From Cinclus cinclus (Eukaryota > Chordata > Aves > Passeriformes > Cinclidae): 64,000 nucleotides of DNA. The stretch is from the NCBI RefSeq assembly GCF_963662255.1, contig NC_085046.1:19418620-19482619 (forward strand), written 5' to 3'. The position numbers were made by a program, and so were the translations under genes. The notes under the pieces are model-generated. The model saw nothing but the letters and a program-made list of their open reading frames with translations. It was not told the origin of the DNA and searched no databases. Below, piece by piece: positions 1 to 12,700 of the stretch; the first letter of the stretch is position 1; each line of letters begins with the position of its first letter.

Positions 1-2290
1 GTTAGTTCACAGAGGAGATATCCAAGCTCCTGTGCCTTTAAAATGGTTTTGATTTTTAAAATGTCCAGCCATATCTCAAAGTCACATTTATAGAAGTGCT
101 TGTAAAACTTGTGCTATGGATACCTCCAAATTCTATTCTCATTTCAGAAAATAAAATGTATCTAATCAGGCGAGCCACAACAGCAGGCCACAGGAGTAAT
201 TTTGGCTCACTCTGCTTTGTTTATACATTTTTGGCACAAGCCATCACTCCACAATTCCATCAATTTAAATTATTGATTATCACCAAATGTTGTAGTTTCT
301 TCGCCCTCATTGCTTCTTCAAATCTCAGTTCCTATTTCTCATTTTTACTGTTTTTGAACCCTCTCATATTTTTGATGGTTACAGTTTTGCAATCCTAAAA
401 TCTGGATTAATTATTTTTTGATGGACTACCTTGTGCAATATAATAGGCTCCAGTGAAATAAGTTCTGGTGAAATGTGAAAGCTGGAAATCTTGTCTCTGC
501 AGAAAGGACTAGATATCTCTTGGGACCCACTTCAGAGCTCAAAATAGGAATTAAGTGGAATTTAGGCAGCATATGTGCTGCTGTAATGGCTCTCTCACCT
601 ATGAGCCTGGGTGTCACCCTGACACAACAGAAACGTACTTCAGTTTAATGAGCAGGGAGCCAGATGTGTAACCCTGGCTAGGAACTCAGTGTGCTGCAGT
701 GAAAACACAGCCATAGGAGCCAGCATGTCAGCTAAGCAGAGACAGCAGTTTGCAATGCAAGGAATTAAATAAGAGCAAAAAGTTGCTCCTTACAGAGAAT
801 TAATGCAATGTGTTACAACAACATGCTCAGAACTGCCCTGATGAGATGCATCATGAAGGTAAGGTACTTTCAGTCAATCTTCCTTGTCCACTTAAATTAA
901 CAAGATCTTGTTAGCAGAGAGTAAGAAGGTGCAAAGGTCTTTCCCCTTCTACATTGAAATGATGTTTTTTCCCTCAGTTATTATCGAGATATAACTTTAA
1001 AATGTAAAAATGTGATTTTTACACTGCATTTTTCTGTATGGTGCATTTTCTTCCCCTCCCTCTTGCCACAGTTCCTGATTGGTGTTCATAAAAAGAATGC
1101 TCTGAACAGCCTGGTTCCCCCATGCTGACAGCACTGGAGGCTCGTGCATCCAAGCAAAGACCATATCTCAAACTGCATTTCTATGTGGGGCTCTCCTTCT
1201 CTGCTCCAGACTGCAGCAGGACTCATACTCCAAGAAAGGCATTCAGCCATTTTCTACACCCTGACTAGAATTTTAAAGGTGAACCAGTTCCTGTGTTTCA
1301 GAAGTCATCCCCAACTACCTTTTATAGGTTCAAATCTATGATACTAAGGTGCATTGGATGAGGATTTCTGAAGTCACTGAGAAATTCCTCATAACTAAAA
1401 AAAAAAAGAAATTTGCTAGACTTTTGATTTAACGTGTGAGAAAAAAGTCAATAATATAAGAATTCTAATCAAATCCACAATTGTTGATCTTAATACGGTA
1501 GCAACCTTTAAAAAGACAATATTTTGAATTCCAAGATGCAAGCATGTCTCCTCTCCTAAATTCATAAAACTGAACCTAAATTGTATATTGTGTTGAACAA
1601 AGAATAATCAATTTACACTGAACCAGCATCAATGCAGAAAGTTGCTTTTAAAATTTAAGAAGAAAATTATTCTCTCAAGTAGTTCAGTTCTGACACCTTG
1701 AACTTCTCCTAAAATAAAATACTTCTGCCATTACAAGGCTGGTTGCTTGTTTATGTCTACACAAGTTCTAGTAAAGCTGGGAGATCCAACTGTAATCAAA
1801 GTGATAGAACCTGATCACATTTTTTGTGACAGAAAACATTCAGCCTGAAAATACCATGATGTCGTAGGAACTCACTGATGTACTCTGAATTTTGCAGGAA
1901 GTACGTAGTTTGAAAACACCTTTTCCAGCATTCCACCACAGTATCACCTATTGAAACTGTTATGCAATCAAGCATTAACCTGTTTCTTACATGCCAAAGT
2001 GACCCTGTTTCCAAGAAAAACTGAAAATATTCATGGAAAGCACTGTTTTAAAACTTCAAAAATTACTTTTTCCAATGCCTCTCTTTATGTATTGATTTAA
2101 AAGTTTCTAGAGAGCAAATGATGACTCTTTCAAATAATACTATATTTTGAAAATATTGTTTCACTTTTAGATCATAGAAACGATTATCATTTTACAAGAA
2201 GGAAGTATATGCAAATGTGACACGAAGAAAAACAACCAGAACTTTTCAAATAAGTATCAGTCACTTAATATTTCTTTTAAAAAATGGGCA
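1..2290. other. unique AT-rich non-coding stretch, no gene seen
   Basis: Open frames here are short (at most about 100 codons), lack family resemblance and have no recognisable splice-site context. I see no RNA gene or transposon. An octamer ATGCAAAT occurs near 2208, which is expected by chance in AT-rich DNA of this length. Confidence 0.6.
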
Positions 2291-2357
2291 AAATCATAGA
2301 ATCATAGAATAATTTGTGTGAGAAGAGACTTTCAGAGGTCCTTTAGTTCCAACTGTA
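2291..2357 (-). mobile_element. CR1 LINE 3'-terminal remnant
   Basis: The plus strand starts with two copies of an AATCATAG-type octamer, then a GAAGAGACTTTCAGAGGTC-like block and TTCCAACTG. This is the reverse complement of the usual CR1 3' end, where the element closes on tandem ATTCTATG-like octamers. The element is therefore on the minus strand with its 3' end at the left. Similarity fades after about 2357, so only the last 65 bp or so are recognisable. CR1 copies are typically 5'-truncated, which fits. The sequence has diverged noticeably, so this is an old insertion. Confidence 0.7.
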
Positions 2358-5190
2358 AGGCTTTTAATAAGAGGGAAAACTGTAAAGCCCAATAATATTT
2401 TGGTCACAGAGATTTTCAAGGAAACTCTATCTTGTTGAAGTGAGCTGCTGAACTGTGTACTGAAGTCTGTGGGAATTGCACAGAAATAATACATACTTGA
2501 CCATGGACTTAGTCAAACTGAGAAGACACCAAGACAATTGCTGTGTCTGTATGCCAGTCTTTCTACAGGCATCCTTTGAGCAGCATGTGCATAATTAAAG
2601 TGAAATTTAGCTTTTATATCTAACAGACCTTAAAATTATATTTTCTTCTGATACTAATATTCTATCAATACAATTAACTAGCCAGCTAGTAATCTTTAAG
2701 TGAGGAATATTATAAATCATCAACCTGAGATCATCCTTTTATCAGCCTCAAAACATTCAGAAAAAAATATATAGATGTTTATATCCAATAAAATACTGCA
2801 AAATGCAATGTATCATTGATGAGCTGAAGAAAAAAAGTTTAGTGACAGCAGAAGTAATGAAGCTTGGGTTCCCACACACACCTCCACAATACTTTCAGCT
2901 CTCTCCCATTTTCCCTACACACCACATGCTCTGTACCCTCAGCTCCCCTCCCCTCCCTGAACTTCTCTTCCCTTTCCACGTGCTGAACAGGAGTGAGCAT
3001 TTGTTTGCTCTGTTGCAAAGTTGTGCTCCTCTGGCAGCTGGATGGATGCTGCCTTCCAGATGCCAGAGGAGGCCAGAGAGTGCTCTGCATTTCCCACACT
3101 GGCCCCTCCAGCCCCCAAGAAGTCCTGCTGTAATCACTCTGTGCTTCTGAGACCTCTGCGAGGTGGGTTTAAATCGGCCCCTGAAGTTCCTGAGAAGCAC
3201 AACTAACAGATGGAAAGTGGGATTGCATAAATCTTGTCTTGGGAAATAAACCTAAGAAATCAGAGCTGTTATACAAAGACTGTCCATACACTTAAATACT
3301 AATCAGCTTGTTTAAATATAAGCTGATGCCATGAGCAGCAATGTAAACACTTATTCTGTCAGAAAATTTCCAAATCATCATTGACACAGAGCACTGGTTG
3401 CAGTTATTAAGCAGTTAATGAGTACAGTATAAACCTCAGGCTTTTGTGTCATGTACATGCAGCACCAGTGGCCCAAATAAATGTGTAAATAAATACTGCA
3501 CTTATGACAAAGGAATTTAAGCATCAGTGATTACAATATTGCAAACATTTATAAATTCATGTGCAATTAGACAGCCTATATTCAAAACTCTGACATCTTC
3601 TGTATTTTGGTCCATAGCAAAAATTTAAATTAAAAAAATAATAAAATTAAGCACCCCAGTGGTTTAATAGCCTATAAAATGTATATCTGAATACAACTGA
3701 AGTTTCAAAGCACTTTACCTGGTTTTTTTTCTTTTTTTTTCTTTTTTTTTTTTCTGTGACAGCTCCACACCAGGGATCCTGGGAAGCAAATAGCAGAGTT
3801 TGCCCTTTCAAGTTTATGAATTCCTAGGCTTGTTCACTGCTATTTGAAAACTGAATAAGAATATTAGCAGCAAATATATATTTCATTGATGCCAAAAATA
3901 CAAATTCAGGTAAATTTCAATAAATGGGAAAAAGGCAGGGTCCCACTTCTCTGCACAGAGGGTGAAGTAAGGACAAAATGTCCTTCCTTACACTTTCTGA
4001 CAGTTACTGAAGTTTCCATTCTTCAGAATTTCTATGTTACAATGACTGTTGTTGGTGAAAATGTATCTGTGGTTATGGAGTATTCTATTTAATCCTACTA
4101 TAACAATCAACTTGAACACATCAGGGGTCAACATGTTCCAAGGGATATTCTGTTATCTGGAAATTTAGAAAAATGTACCCATAAAGCAGTTAACTGAATT
4201 TCTGGTGAATTATACAATTTGAATCTACTTTCGATGCAACAACTGCCACTCAAAGACTATCATCAATAATAATCTTGTTTAATTATTCCTGCCAACAATA
4301 TGAAAGTTCTCAAGCTATATCTCTTCTTTAATCTTCCCGATTACTTTCCTCCTTGATATTGAAACAATTTGTTTTGTCAATTAGATAATGTCTGAGGACT
4401 GCTAAAAAAATTTGCAAGCACAACTTCCTGTAAAATGCTTCTGAACAAGAAGTGACTACAGCCAAAATTCACATTAGCAAAGAAAAATAGCCTTCCCCTC
4501 ATGACATATCTGGAGACTAGAATAAAAACTGAGGAAACAGGAACAAAATAATCATTGACTATCATGTTGAAAGAAGGGTTGATCAAATACTGAGGGATCC
4601 ATGTACATGGCTGAATCCCTTTTACTCCTTTCCATCTTTGTTTCACTTCACCTATCCTGCTTTTTTGCTGCTCTTGTTTACAAGGGTTGTACATCCACAG
4701 CACCACTCCCTGTGATTCCCTTACCCTGTCAAGTAATAACTTCTTCCTCTGTCTAATAGGACCTCTATGATCATGCTAAATAGAATTTGGACTTCTTCAT
4801 GATGTGATATGAGGGGAAAGCTTCCTTTTAGTCTATAGACCAGATAAACACAGTTACTCCTTGATGATATGCTTTGACAACCAGCAGACAGAAAGATGAA
4901 AGTGCTGCAAGGAACACGTACATTAGTTGTGCTAAGTTTGAACATCAGATTTGATTTCTTGAGGAAAACAGTCTTTTCCAATTTCATTTTGTTTTTTCAT
5001 TTTAAAACAACTTCCCACCAAAAAATACATGTTCCCCACCTATAAATATATTGAGATTGTCAGAGAATCCCAACAAATATTGTTTACCACAACTCTTAAT
5101 AATTGCTTGCATATAAATTAAAGCATAAGGACTTAAGCTTTTTACTATAGTAATTAGATAAGAAAAGACTAAAGGCAGCTATAACTATGC
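2358..5190. other. unique non-coding stretch
   Basis: No gene is supported. Around 2840-3210 the base composition is less AT-rich and three overlapping frames of 60-115 codons run on both strands. They resemble no family I know and are best explained by local composition. A T-rich tract interrupted by single Cs lies at about 3722-3754. Confidence 0.55.
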
Positions 5191-5246
5191 TTAAACTCGA
5201 TGACTGTAAGGGTCTTTTCCAAGCTAAATGGTTCTGTGATTCTATT
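5191..5246 (+). mobile_element. CR1 LINE 3'-terminal remnant
   Basis: The segment reads CTCGATGACTGTAAGGGTC, then TTTTCCAAGCTAAATGG, then TTCTGTGATTCTAT. This is the normal-orientation CR1 3' tail: the 'gatgat...aggtcttttccaa' block followed by tandem TTCTATGAT-type octamers. Only about 55 bp are recognisable. No target-site duplication was identified. It is short, but the order of motifs is diagnostic. Confidence 0.72.
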
Positions 5247-6379
5247 AGTAGCTGATTTCTACTATTCTGAACATCCATGCTGAAAATACTTCCAGTGGAA
5301 TTGTACATAGTATTTGTACCCTTTCCTGCTTCATGGCACACTTCCTGTAAGACCCACTCTCATGTCACTTCCCCCACAAATGTAGGAACATAGTCTAATT
5401 GGAGTAAAAAGTTGTTTATAAAGACAAGCTGTCCGTAAAAGGAGAACAGAATGGATATTAGTAATAACTAATCAGTTTCCTATGTGGAGATCCCTAAATA
5501 ACCCAGGAATAGCAATGATCCAAATGTGATTTCCTTCCAGAAAAAAAAATGTGGAGCAGCTGTTGCACAAGAAAATGCCTCTGAAAATGCCTTCTCTCAG
5601 AACAACTCTGGAAAGCTACTGTCATACTTAAGGTACTGTTCTTTTACTGCAATTTTATTCAAATATCTCATAAATGTTATAGAAAGAACCAAGCTTAAGC
5701 CAAACATCCAGCTTAAATCTCTGTATATGATAATTTTATTTTAATCCTCATACTTTATTTTATACAGTGTAAAAAGAAAAAGCACATCCATTAGAACTTT
5801 AAAAATAATATTTGTCATCTATTTAAATTATATTCCACAGCATAGCTGCAGTGGGATGTCTGCTACCTAAAGGTCCCTGGCCCCAGGATACACATACATG
5901 GTCAAACGCTGCCAAACCAAGATTTATGAACGCATTAGAACCTAAACCAAACAAAAATAATAGAGAGTACAATGTTTGTGTCTGTAGAGAGAATGTACTT
6001 CAAGCTACTGCCAGCAGAGAGTCCCATTGCTTTCATATCGAGAAGAAAACAATTTAAAACAATCCCCAAAATACGGAACAAACAGCAAGCCACTTTTAAC
6101 TACTTTAATAGGGTCATACACAGAAGCCCTCAGCAGCAGCCACCTGCAAGTGCTTCCCCTCCCCATCAACTCATTTTTTTTTACAGTTTTTCCAAACTGT
6201 AAGTCAAGTTAGTATGTTGCAAGAAAGGAACCTCAAAAGTATGGTTGGGACTTCCATAAAAAGGCTGGCGCATTTCTCAACAACATTTCAGCTTGGCTAA
6301 ATTAGAACAAAGTGAAGCAGTTTAACTGTAATTAAATTAACTTGCAAGCCAGCCTCTATATAGCATTGCAAAATTAAAG
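5247..6379. other. unique non-coding stretch
   Basis: No gene, RNA or transposon was recognised. Short overlapping frames near 5850-6210 carry no family signature. Confidence 0.5.
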
Positions 6380-6960
6380 GGCTCCCGAGCATCTGGCCTG
6401 CACTCCTACTACATATGCTTACCCCAGGAGCAGTGTGCTTAGTTTGAGGAGACATCAGGCGTCTGTCAAGCATGTCAGCCTCACCCCAAGCCAGGCCAGC
6501 CCTTCCAGCAGCAGCAGCAGCACTTCTTACAGGAGCGAAACCTCCGACGCAAAGCAGCGCTCCAGCGAAAGCTTCAGCCAGTCAGCCCACGCTGACCATT
6601 GCTGCAAATACCTGTACTTCTAAGGCCTGGTCTAAAGGGCCCAGCTTTAGTCTGTACGGAGCAAGACTGTTTGCTGGCCGTTCCTCTCAGCTGTTGATCT
6701 GATTCAGTCCCTACGTTAGGGACAGCTCAGCAGAGAGCCTGTCACCATCAATTACCAAGGAGGAGTGGGAGGGCTCCGTGCTCATGGTGACGCCAGCTGC
6801 TGTAAGGACGAAGCCTGCACACTTGCTGGAGTAACATCACACTTTATTCCTCTCAGATGTACGGCTTGCAACATGCATGGCCCCCTGGTAACATACAGCC
6901 AGAAACAGGAAAGCCATCGGAGCATTAGCGCTGCATAATTCATCTAGTGATGCTCGTGGA
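6380..6960. other. CpG-enriched, GC-elevated patch of unknown role
   Basis: In a window where CpG is rare, about 16 CpGs fall in this roughly 580 bp. They are densest at about 6526-6582, where the sequence passes through GAGCGAAACCTCCGACGC and CAGCGCTCCAGCG. A short (CAG)5 run is at about 6507-6522. Frames of 62 and 76 codons cross the patch but are low-complexity (Ser/Ala-rich) and overlap one another. It could be an unmethylated regulatory element or an unrecognised first exon. I cannot choose between these from sequence alone. Confidence 0.3.
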
Positions 6961-9656
6961 TACTGATATTTCCTTTTGTTCTCCCCCACCCACAGAAATA
7001 TTATGCTGGAATTTCAAGCTGCAAATATCAATTTAAGTTGGAAATTTTCTGTGTAAACAGAAAATTCTGCTTGACCATATTTAAGGTAGAGGACCTATTG
7101 TGGTAGAAGACACATATAAATGAACTTAATCATGATTTTTATATAAACTTTCATCCTAAAAAACTCTCACTAGACATTTCATCATGGCAATACTACTACA
7201 TATTTGCCAGTCTACTGAAATCATCAGGAAAACTTACATGCAGAATATTATTGGCCCTAATGAGTTTAAGAATGTGCAAGATTAAGGTCAACTGGCTTAA
7301 AATAAGAGCATAGGTTAGAAGTAATTAAGGACGAAAGATACATGTTTGTATTGGCCTGAGGCTTCTGGAGTAGTAAAGAGGAGAAAGGAGCAGGCAGCAA
7401 CAGGCAAGGAATGGTACAAACAGAGAAAGAGCTCCAGAGAAGCCACTTTCCCCTTCTGTTACCATGGAGACAATGAATATTAAGGCAGTGATTCCTCAGA
7501 GCAGCAACAAACATTGTTTTGGCTCCAGCTGCTCAATGAGCTGGGTAATCTTCTCCCCTGCCTATGCCTCAAAACTGGTCTTCAATAGGCATGAGAGGCA
7601 AGCAAAGCCCCACAAAGTCCAGCCTCTGGTCCATGAGAGCTGAAAACATTGTCTATTTTCAAAGGTTAAACTTGTAATACTGACACTGTGTGTAGACTCT
7701 GCAAAGTCAATGGTACTTGGAGACAGAAGGGCAGACCTTACCTACATGTCTCACAACAAGTATCAAAACAGAGGTTTTTTTGTTTTCCTTTTAAACAAGG
7801 ACCTCAGACTGGCTTCTATTTTTATTAACTGGTTCCTACACATCTTTTCACACAGACGCATTTAAGGTGTACCAAGATTGATCAATAGAAAGTTTTCTTA
7901 AAATGTAATCTCCTATTTATATTATTGGCATACCATATTGTTAAAAATTTTCTCTCACTGAAACAAGAAGTGACTTTTGGTTAATACCTCATCAGTTGGT
8001 TGCTTGTTTGCAGGGTTTTCTATGTGTTTATTTATTTTTTTTTTTTCCTGTTAAGGGACTATGGGAATATAGGATTCTTAACATTTTACCACTGTTTCAG
8101 AATTCAGTATTCACGTTAGGTCCATTTTGGATACCAAAAGAGAACTAAATAAGTAGAAACTTTGCCCCTATTTCTCATGAAACAGACATTTATATTTACC
8201 TGAAATAGACTGAGCAAACAAAAATACACAGAACATTGACAATCTCTTGCACAATTTATTTTTGCTTCCTTAAGGCACTTCTAGGATGGGTATTAAAATC
8301 AAAATGTTGAAACAACTACTGGTTTCCAAGGAAGCAAACAGTAAATTCCAACAAATACAATTTTAGAAGGCTGTGAGAAGTATAGCAATTTCTGATGCAA
8401 TACTGTATTAATAATGTTGGGGCTTAACATTAAAATTACTGAGCAAGCTTTTTAGTAAAGTTATTATCCTTAAAAATTTTAATAAATGCTGTGGGACACA
8501 AATACCTTGGGGCAAATCAGAACTACTCTGAAGAATATACAATCACAGTCCCAGCTGGAATATCACAATTAGGACAGTGCAGCTCTCATTCCAGAGGCTT
8601 ATTTTCTGCCCTTCAGCAGATTTTACTGAATACTGAAACTAAGCTTGCAAGACCACACTGTCATCACAGCAAATTTTGGTGTCATTATATTAAAACAAAA
8701 GGTCTTTGTAGTAGAAAACACAGTAATGAGATAATTTAAAATATAGAGACGGTAATAGAAAAATTTGCCTGTACCAATCTTAAGTTTCTACAGCTCCCTA
8801 AATCTTTCAGTCATAGAATAGGAACTCCTCTTTTTATTCCTATTTTTTTTCTCTTTTTAACTTCTGAGCAGCAAACAGCATGGAACCAGTATGCAGTAAG
8901 TGCTAGATGACTTCCACCCTTTTTTGTCCCCCCAAAAAGGGAGAATCATCACCTAAGAAGTGCCAGAGTTGTTTAAAAGTATCTGTTATGTAAGATAACA
9001 AATTAGGTGCCTTAAAACAAAGACCTTCAACCCCTTACAGAAGAATACATCTTTACTAAGAGAACAGGAACACAATTAATTCAGAAATTACTATTCTAAT
9101 TAATTCTTTAGTCCTGTATAGTTCTAATGAAGAAGTAGCCTTAACTTTAAATCTTAATACTCTATATTACATAGTGATTTCATCTGAAGTTTCAATGACT
9201 TTTAAACACTTCATAAAATTTTACTATGTTTGGACTATAAATGCCGTTAGGTACATGAGAAAACCAAAGTACTGATTAACTAAAGAGTAACATACTAATA
9301 GAAGGTTGATTGTAAATGTTAAAGCTCCTTTGGTTTTGACTTTTTGTGTAACAAAGCAAGATGGATGTCAGTCTATAAAAGTTCTTGTTGATAAACCAGA
9401 TAAAAAATGTGTTGTTAAGAGATCACACAGTCAGTAACTCAGAACTGGTAAAACCTTAAGACATATGAGTAATTTTTCTCATCACCAAGTTATTGTGCAT
9501 CAGCTGATCCATATGTGGACATGTGGTCATGCTTAACATATGGCAAACAAATTAAGGCAATTTATTGTAATTCTGCCTCATTATGAATTATGTTATCTGA
9601 CATTTGCTGATGAGTATATGCAAGAACATGGCAACTCATAAATCTGAATATCTAAG

Positions 9657-9658
<2 letters not shown>
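6961..9658. other. unique AT-rich non-coding stretch
   Basis: The stretch holds a 10-bp perfect hairpin at 7043-7066, given as a separate entry. Apart from that I see nothing I can name. A T-rich run occurs near 8030-8047. Confidence 0.55.
7043..7066. repeat. short perfect inverted repeat (10-bp arms, 4-nt loop)
   Basis: AATTTTCTGT, a GTAA loop and ACAGAAAATT form a perfect 10-bp stem. No T-run or gene context makes it a terminator, and the arms are too short for a microRNA precursor. It may be a dimeric protein-binding site or a chance palindrome. Confidence 0.5.

Positions 9659-9709
<51 letters not shown>
9659..9709. repeat. (TA)n dinucleotide microsatellite, about 25 copies
   Basis: About 50 bp of uninterrupted alternating T and A, followed by ATACTGG. 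A tract of this length is expected to be length-polymorphic and able to extrude a cruciform. Confidence 0.95.
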
Positions 9710-9710
<1 letters not shown>

Positions 9711-12700
9711 CTGGAAGATTTTTCAGTTTTGCCTTTCCTTCCAATTTTAAAGGCAGGTAATGCATTTGTTTTTCTTTAGTTACTTCAGATATCACATTTG
9801 TTTTAATTCAGTCATCAAGTATCTCATCAGTCTTACACAAGCTCTCAAAATGGAATTTCATGTTTCTGAGCTGCCCCAGTTGGCCCTTTAGGTATTCAAG
9901 CACCCCATACAGAGCTCAGGTTGAGTTAACTACAACCCAACCTGTCCCTTTTCCTATGTGAAGGTGAATATTTATCCCTTTGCAATTCCTGCAAGTGACA
10001 CATATTATCAGCTCTTCTCACCTGGCAAGAATCAGCTTTAGAAGAGTTTTCTTTCCCCTTTTAGAAGACCCAAAGTCTTTCCAAAAGATACCAAGGTATT
10101 AAAATCCCTCATTTATTTATCACAACAAGACAGCAGAACACTGTATATGTCTACACGAAATTGATGTATATTAATTTTGACAAATACAAATCTAGATCAA
10201 CAAAATCTAAAAATTTTTGTTGAGAGGGGAGATAAAAAATTAGTCAAAGCTCAGACAGAGACAACAATTCATAAGAAAACAGACCAGACTCAGACTTCTA
10301 AATTGTTCCAACAGCTTGTCAAGATAAAACACACAAACCCACCCAAGCCCTGTCAGCAGGAGAGCGCTCTGCTCCCCAGCACATGTCAAAGTTCACAAAG
10401 GTTTCTCAGGTTCATCCTTTCCCTCTCCAACCTGTACCAAAGAGCAGTCTGCTCTCTGTTGTGCATGCTGGCTGACACATCAGGTCCCAGGTGAGATGCT
10501 GGGACAGCAGCTGGGTGATACTTCTAGTCAAAGACAGAAAACACCCAGCACCATGGAGGCTGAGCTTTAGGATCCCTCACTGATCACTTTCTCAGTATAA
10601 TCTGCTCAGTTTGAGTAGAGGACACAAACAGGATCTCCGGCCTCTAAGGAAAAGTTTGTTCAATACTGGATTTAATGTCAATCTCTTGTTTTTCTTTCTG
10701 TGACCAATGAAAAGTCCTATTTCCTATAAGTGGAAGAGGGCTGCAGATGAAAAAATTGTCACAGAATGAAGAAGAAAATTCTGTAAGCCCTAAATATTTT
10801 TAAATAGGTTTAAAGGTTTGAAATTGGTGAGTACACAAGCCAACAGAGTTACTGGTTATAATAGACAGGGAAGAGTTTTGTGAGTGTTTTTTAACAAGAG
10901 TAATCTGACTTGGTTAGATACCTACTGGTTGAAAAAAGTTCACAGCTGTGTTTTACAGCTGAAAAGCACGAGAGTGCCTGGCTTACCAAGAACTACCTTG
11001 ATTTTCCTCACTTTTGACCAGCTAACTTGAAGAAACTGTCTTTCAAGACCTGAGAGTGGATTATTGCATCTTCGTGGCTGTTGATCTTCCTGAGTTCAAG
11101 TACACACTGCTTTACAAAAATAAATTTAGTGGAAAATGAGAGAGTCAAGCAGTCTAAATGCACTCCTGTTTTTTCATGACACTGCAAGATTCACCAAGTA
11201 TGATCAGTGCACAATAGCACTTCATAGTTAAATGCTGGTTAGAAAAACACGGTTCACAGGGTTCACAGAGCATCCACAGTTTGATTTTAGTTTCTGCAGA
11301 GAAGGAGTATCAGCACTAGATAAATTTTTAAGACGGCACTGAGAGATGTGTTAGGAAATTTACAGGAATCTGAGTGCAGCACATAAAACACAAACATCAC
11401 ATAAACCAGCTACACTGAAGGTTTAGATAAATTCACTTTACTGCTAGGAGCAGAGCTCCTGCTCCTCTCCTGCCCCCATCCCTGGTACCCCCAGCAGGCG
11501 CTTCCTTCCCCTCTACCATCCCAGCCCTTGTCAGACCCTTCCAGGAGGACAGTGACATACCTGGCTTAGTTGGAAACTACTTGTTTGTTTTGTGGAGGTT
11601 TTTTCCAGTTTTTAAGATGAAATGGATAAAAGTGCAGTGATGGGGCAATTTCATCACTGCAAAGCCTTACAAAATAACCCACAAAGGGTGCAAATCCCTT
11701 TGTGAGTTTAATTTCAATTTTGCAATGCATAACAATAGATATGCAATGTAAAGCTGAATCAGTTTTAAAGCAGAAAAGAGATCTACTTCAAAAGCATCTC
11801 ACATTAAAAATATTAATAATTAACCACTCCCACACAATTACTTAAGCAAACAGAAAAAATGATGGCTTTTAAGATACATATGGTTGAGCTTAACATTTAG
11901 ATTAAGGGTTTTTTTTCGTTACACATAATTAATGTCACATTTTTCCCCACTAAAATACAAATTTAACTCCATCCACAGTAAATAAGGCACACCCCTCCAT
12001 TTGTATATTTTGATTTTAGACTTATAATAGCTACAGACAATGTTAGCTTACTGCAATCTCCTTCGATGTTAATTCTTCTGAAAATATTCTTATTGGCATG
12101 ATCTGAAGCCCATGAGGCTCTCTTTGGTTGGCTTTAGATTAGGCCCTTACATAACTGCAACATCTGGGCCCCATTTCAACTATGCAAATTCCAGCAGACA
12201 CAATTTATGTGTGTATAAATTAGTTTTTGTTTAACAGACACCTGTAATTTGGAACAGCTAATGCATATTCTCCAAGAAAATAATGAAATAAATACTGCCA
12301 TTTTGTATGACATACACCTCCAGTGTATTCTGGAGTGGTGTTTGTTTTTCTTTTTTTAACTTTGGTGCTTTGGAAATTAATATCCATATCTGCACAGGGG
12401 ATAAAAAGTACAGCAGGCCAGTATTGCCACAGCTGGAACTACTAGAAGGTAGAAGACCCAGGCTCAGTACTTTTCTCCTACATTATTTTTATGCAAAGTA
12501 TAAAAGTATTACATATACTGTGTAAATTCCAGACTGATCTGTGATCTTACTCAGGAGCCAGAAAAGCAATCTAATATTAAAGCACAAAAGACACACTGCA
12601 CCACTGCAGAGCCCACATGAAGCAATTGCTAATAAGTGAGTGAATGCATGTTTGTCTCTCAGCAGCTCCTCAGTGAAGTTTGGAACCGATTGCTATCTAA

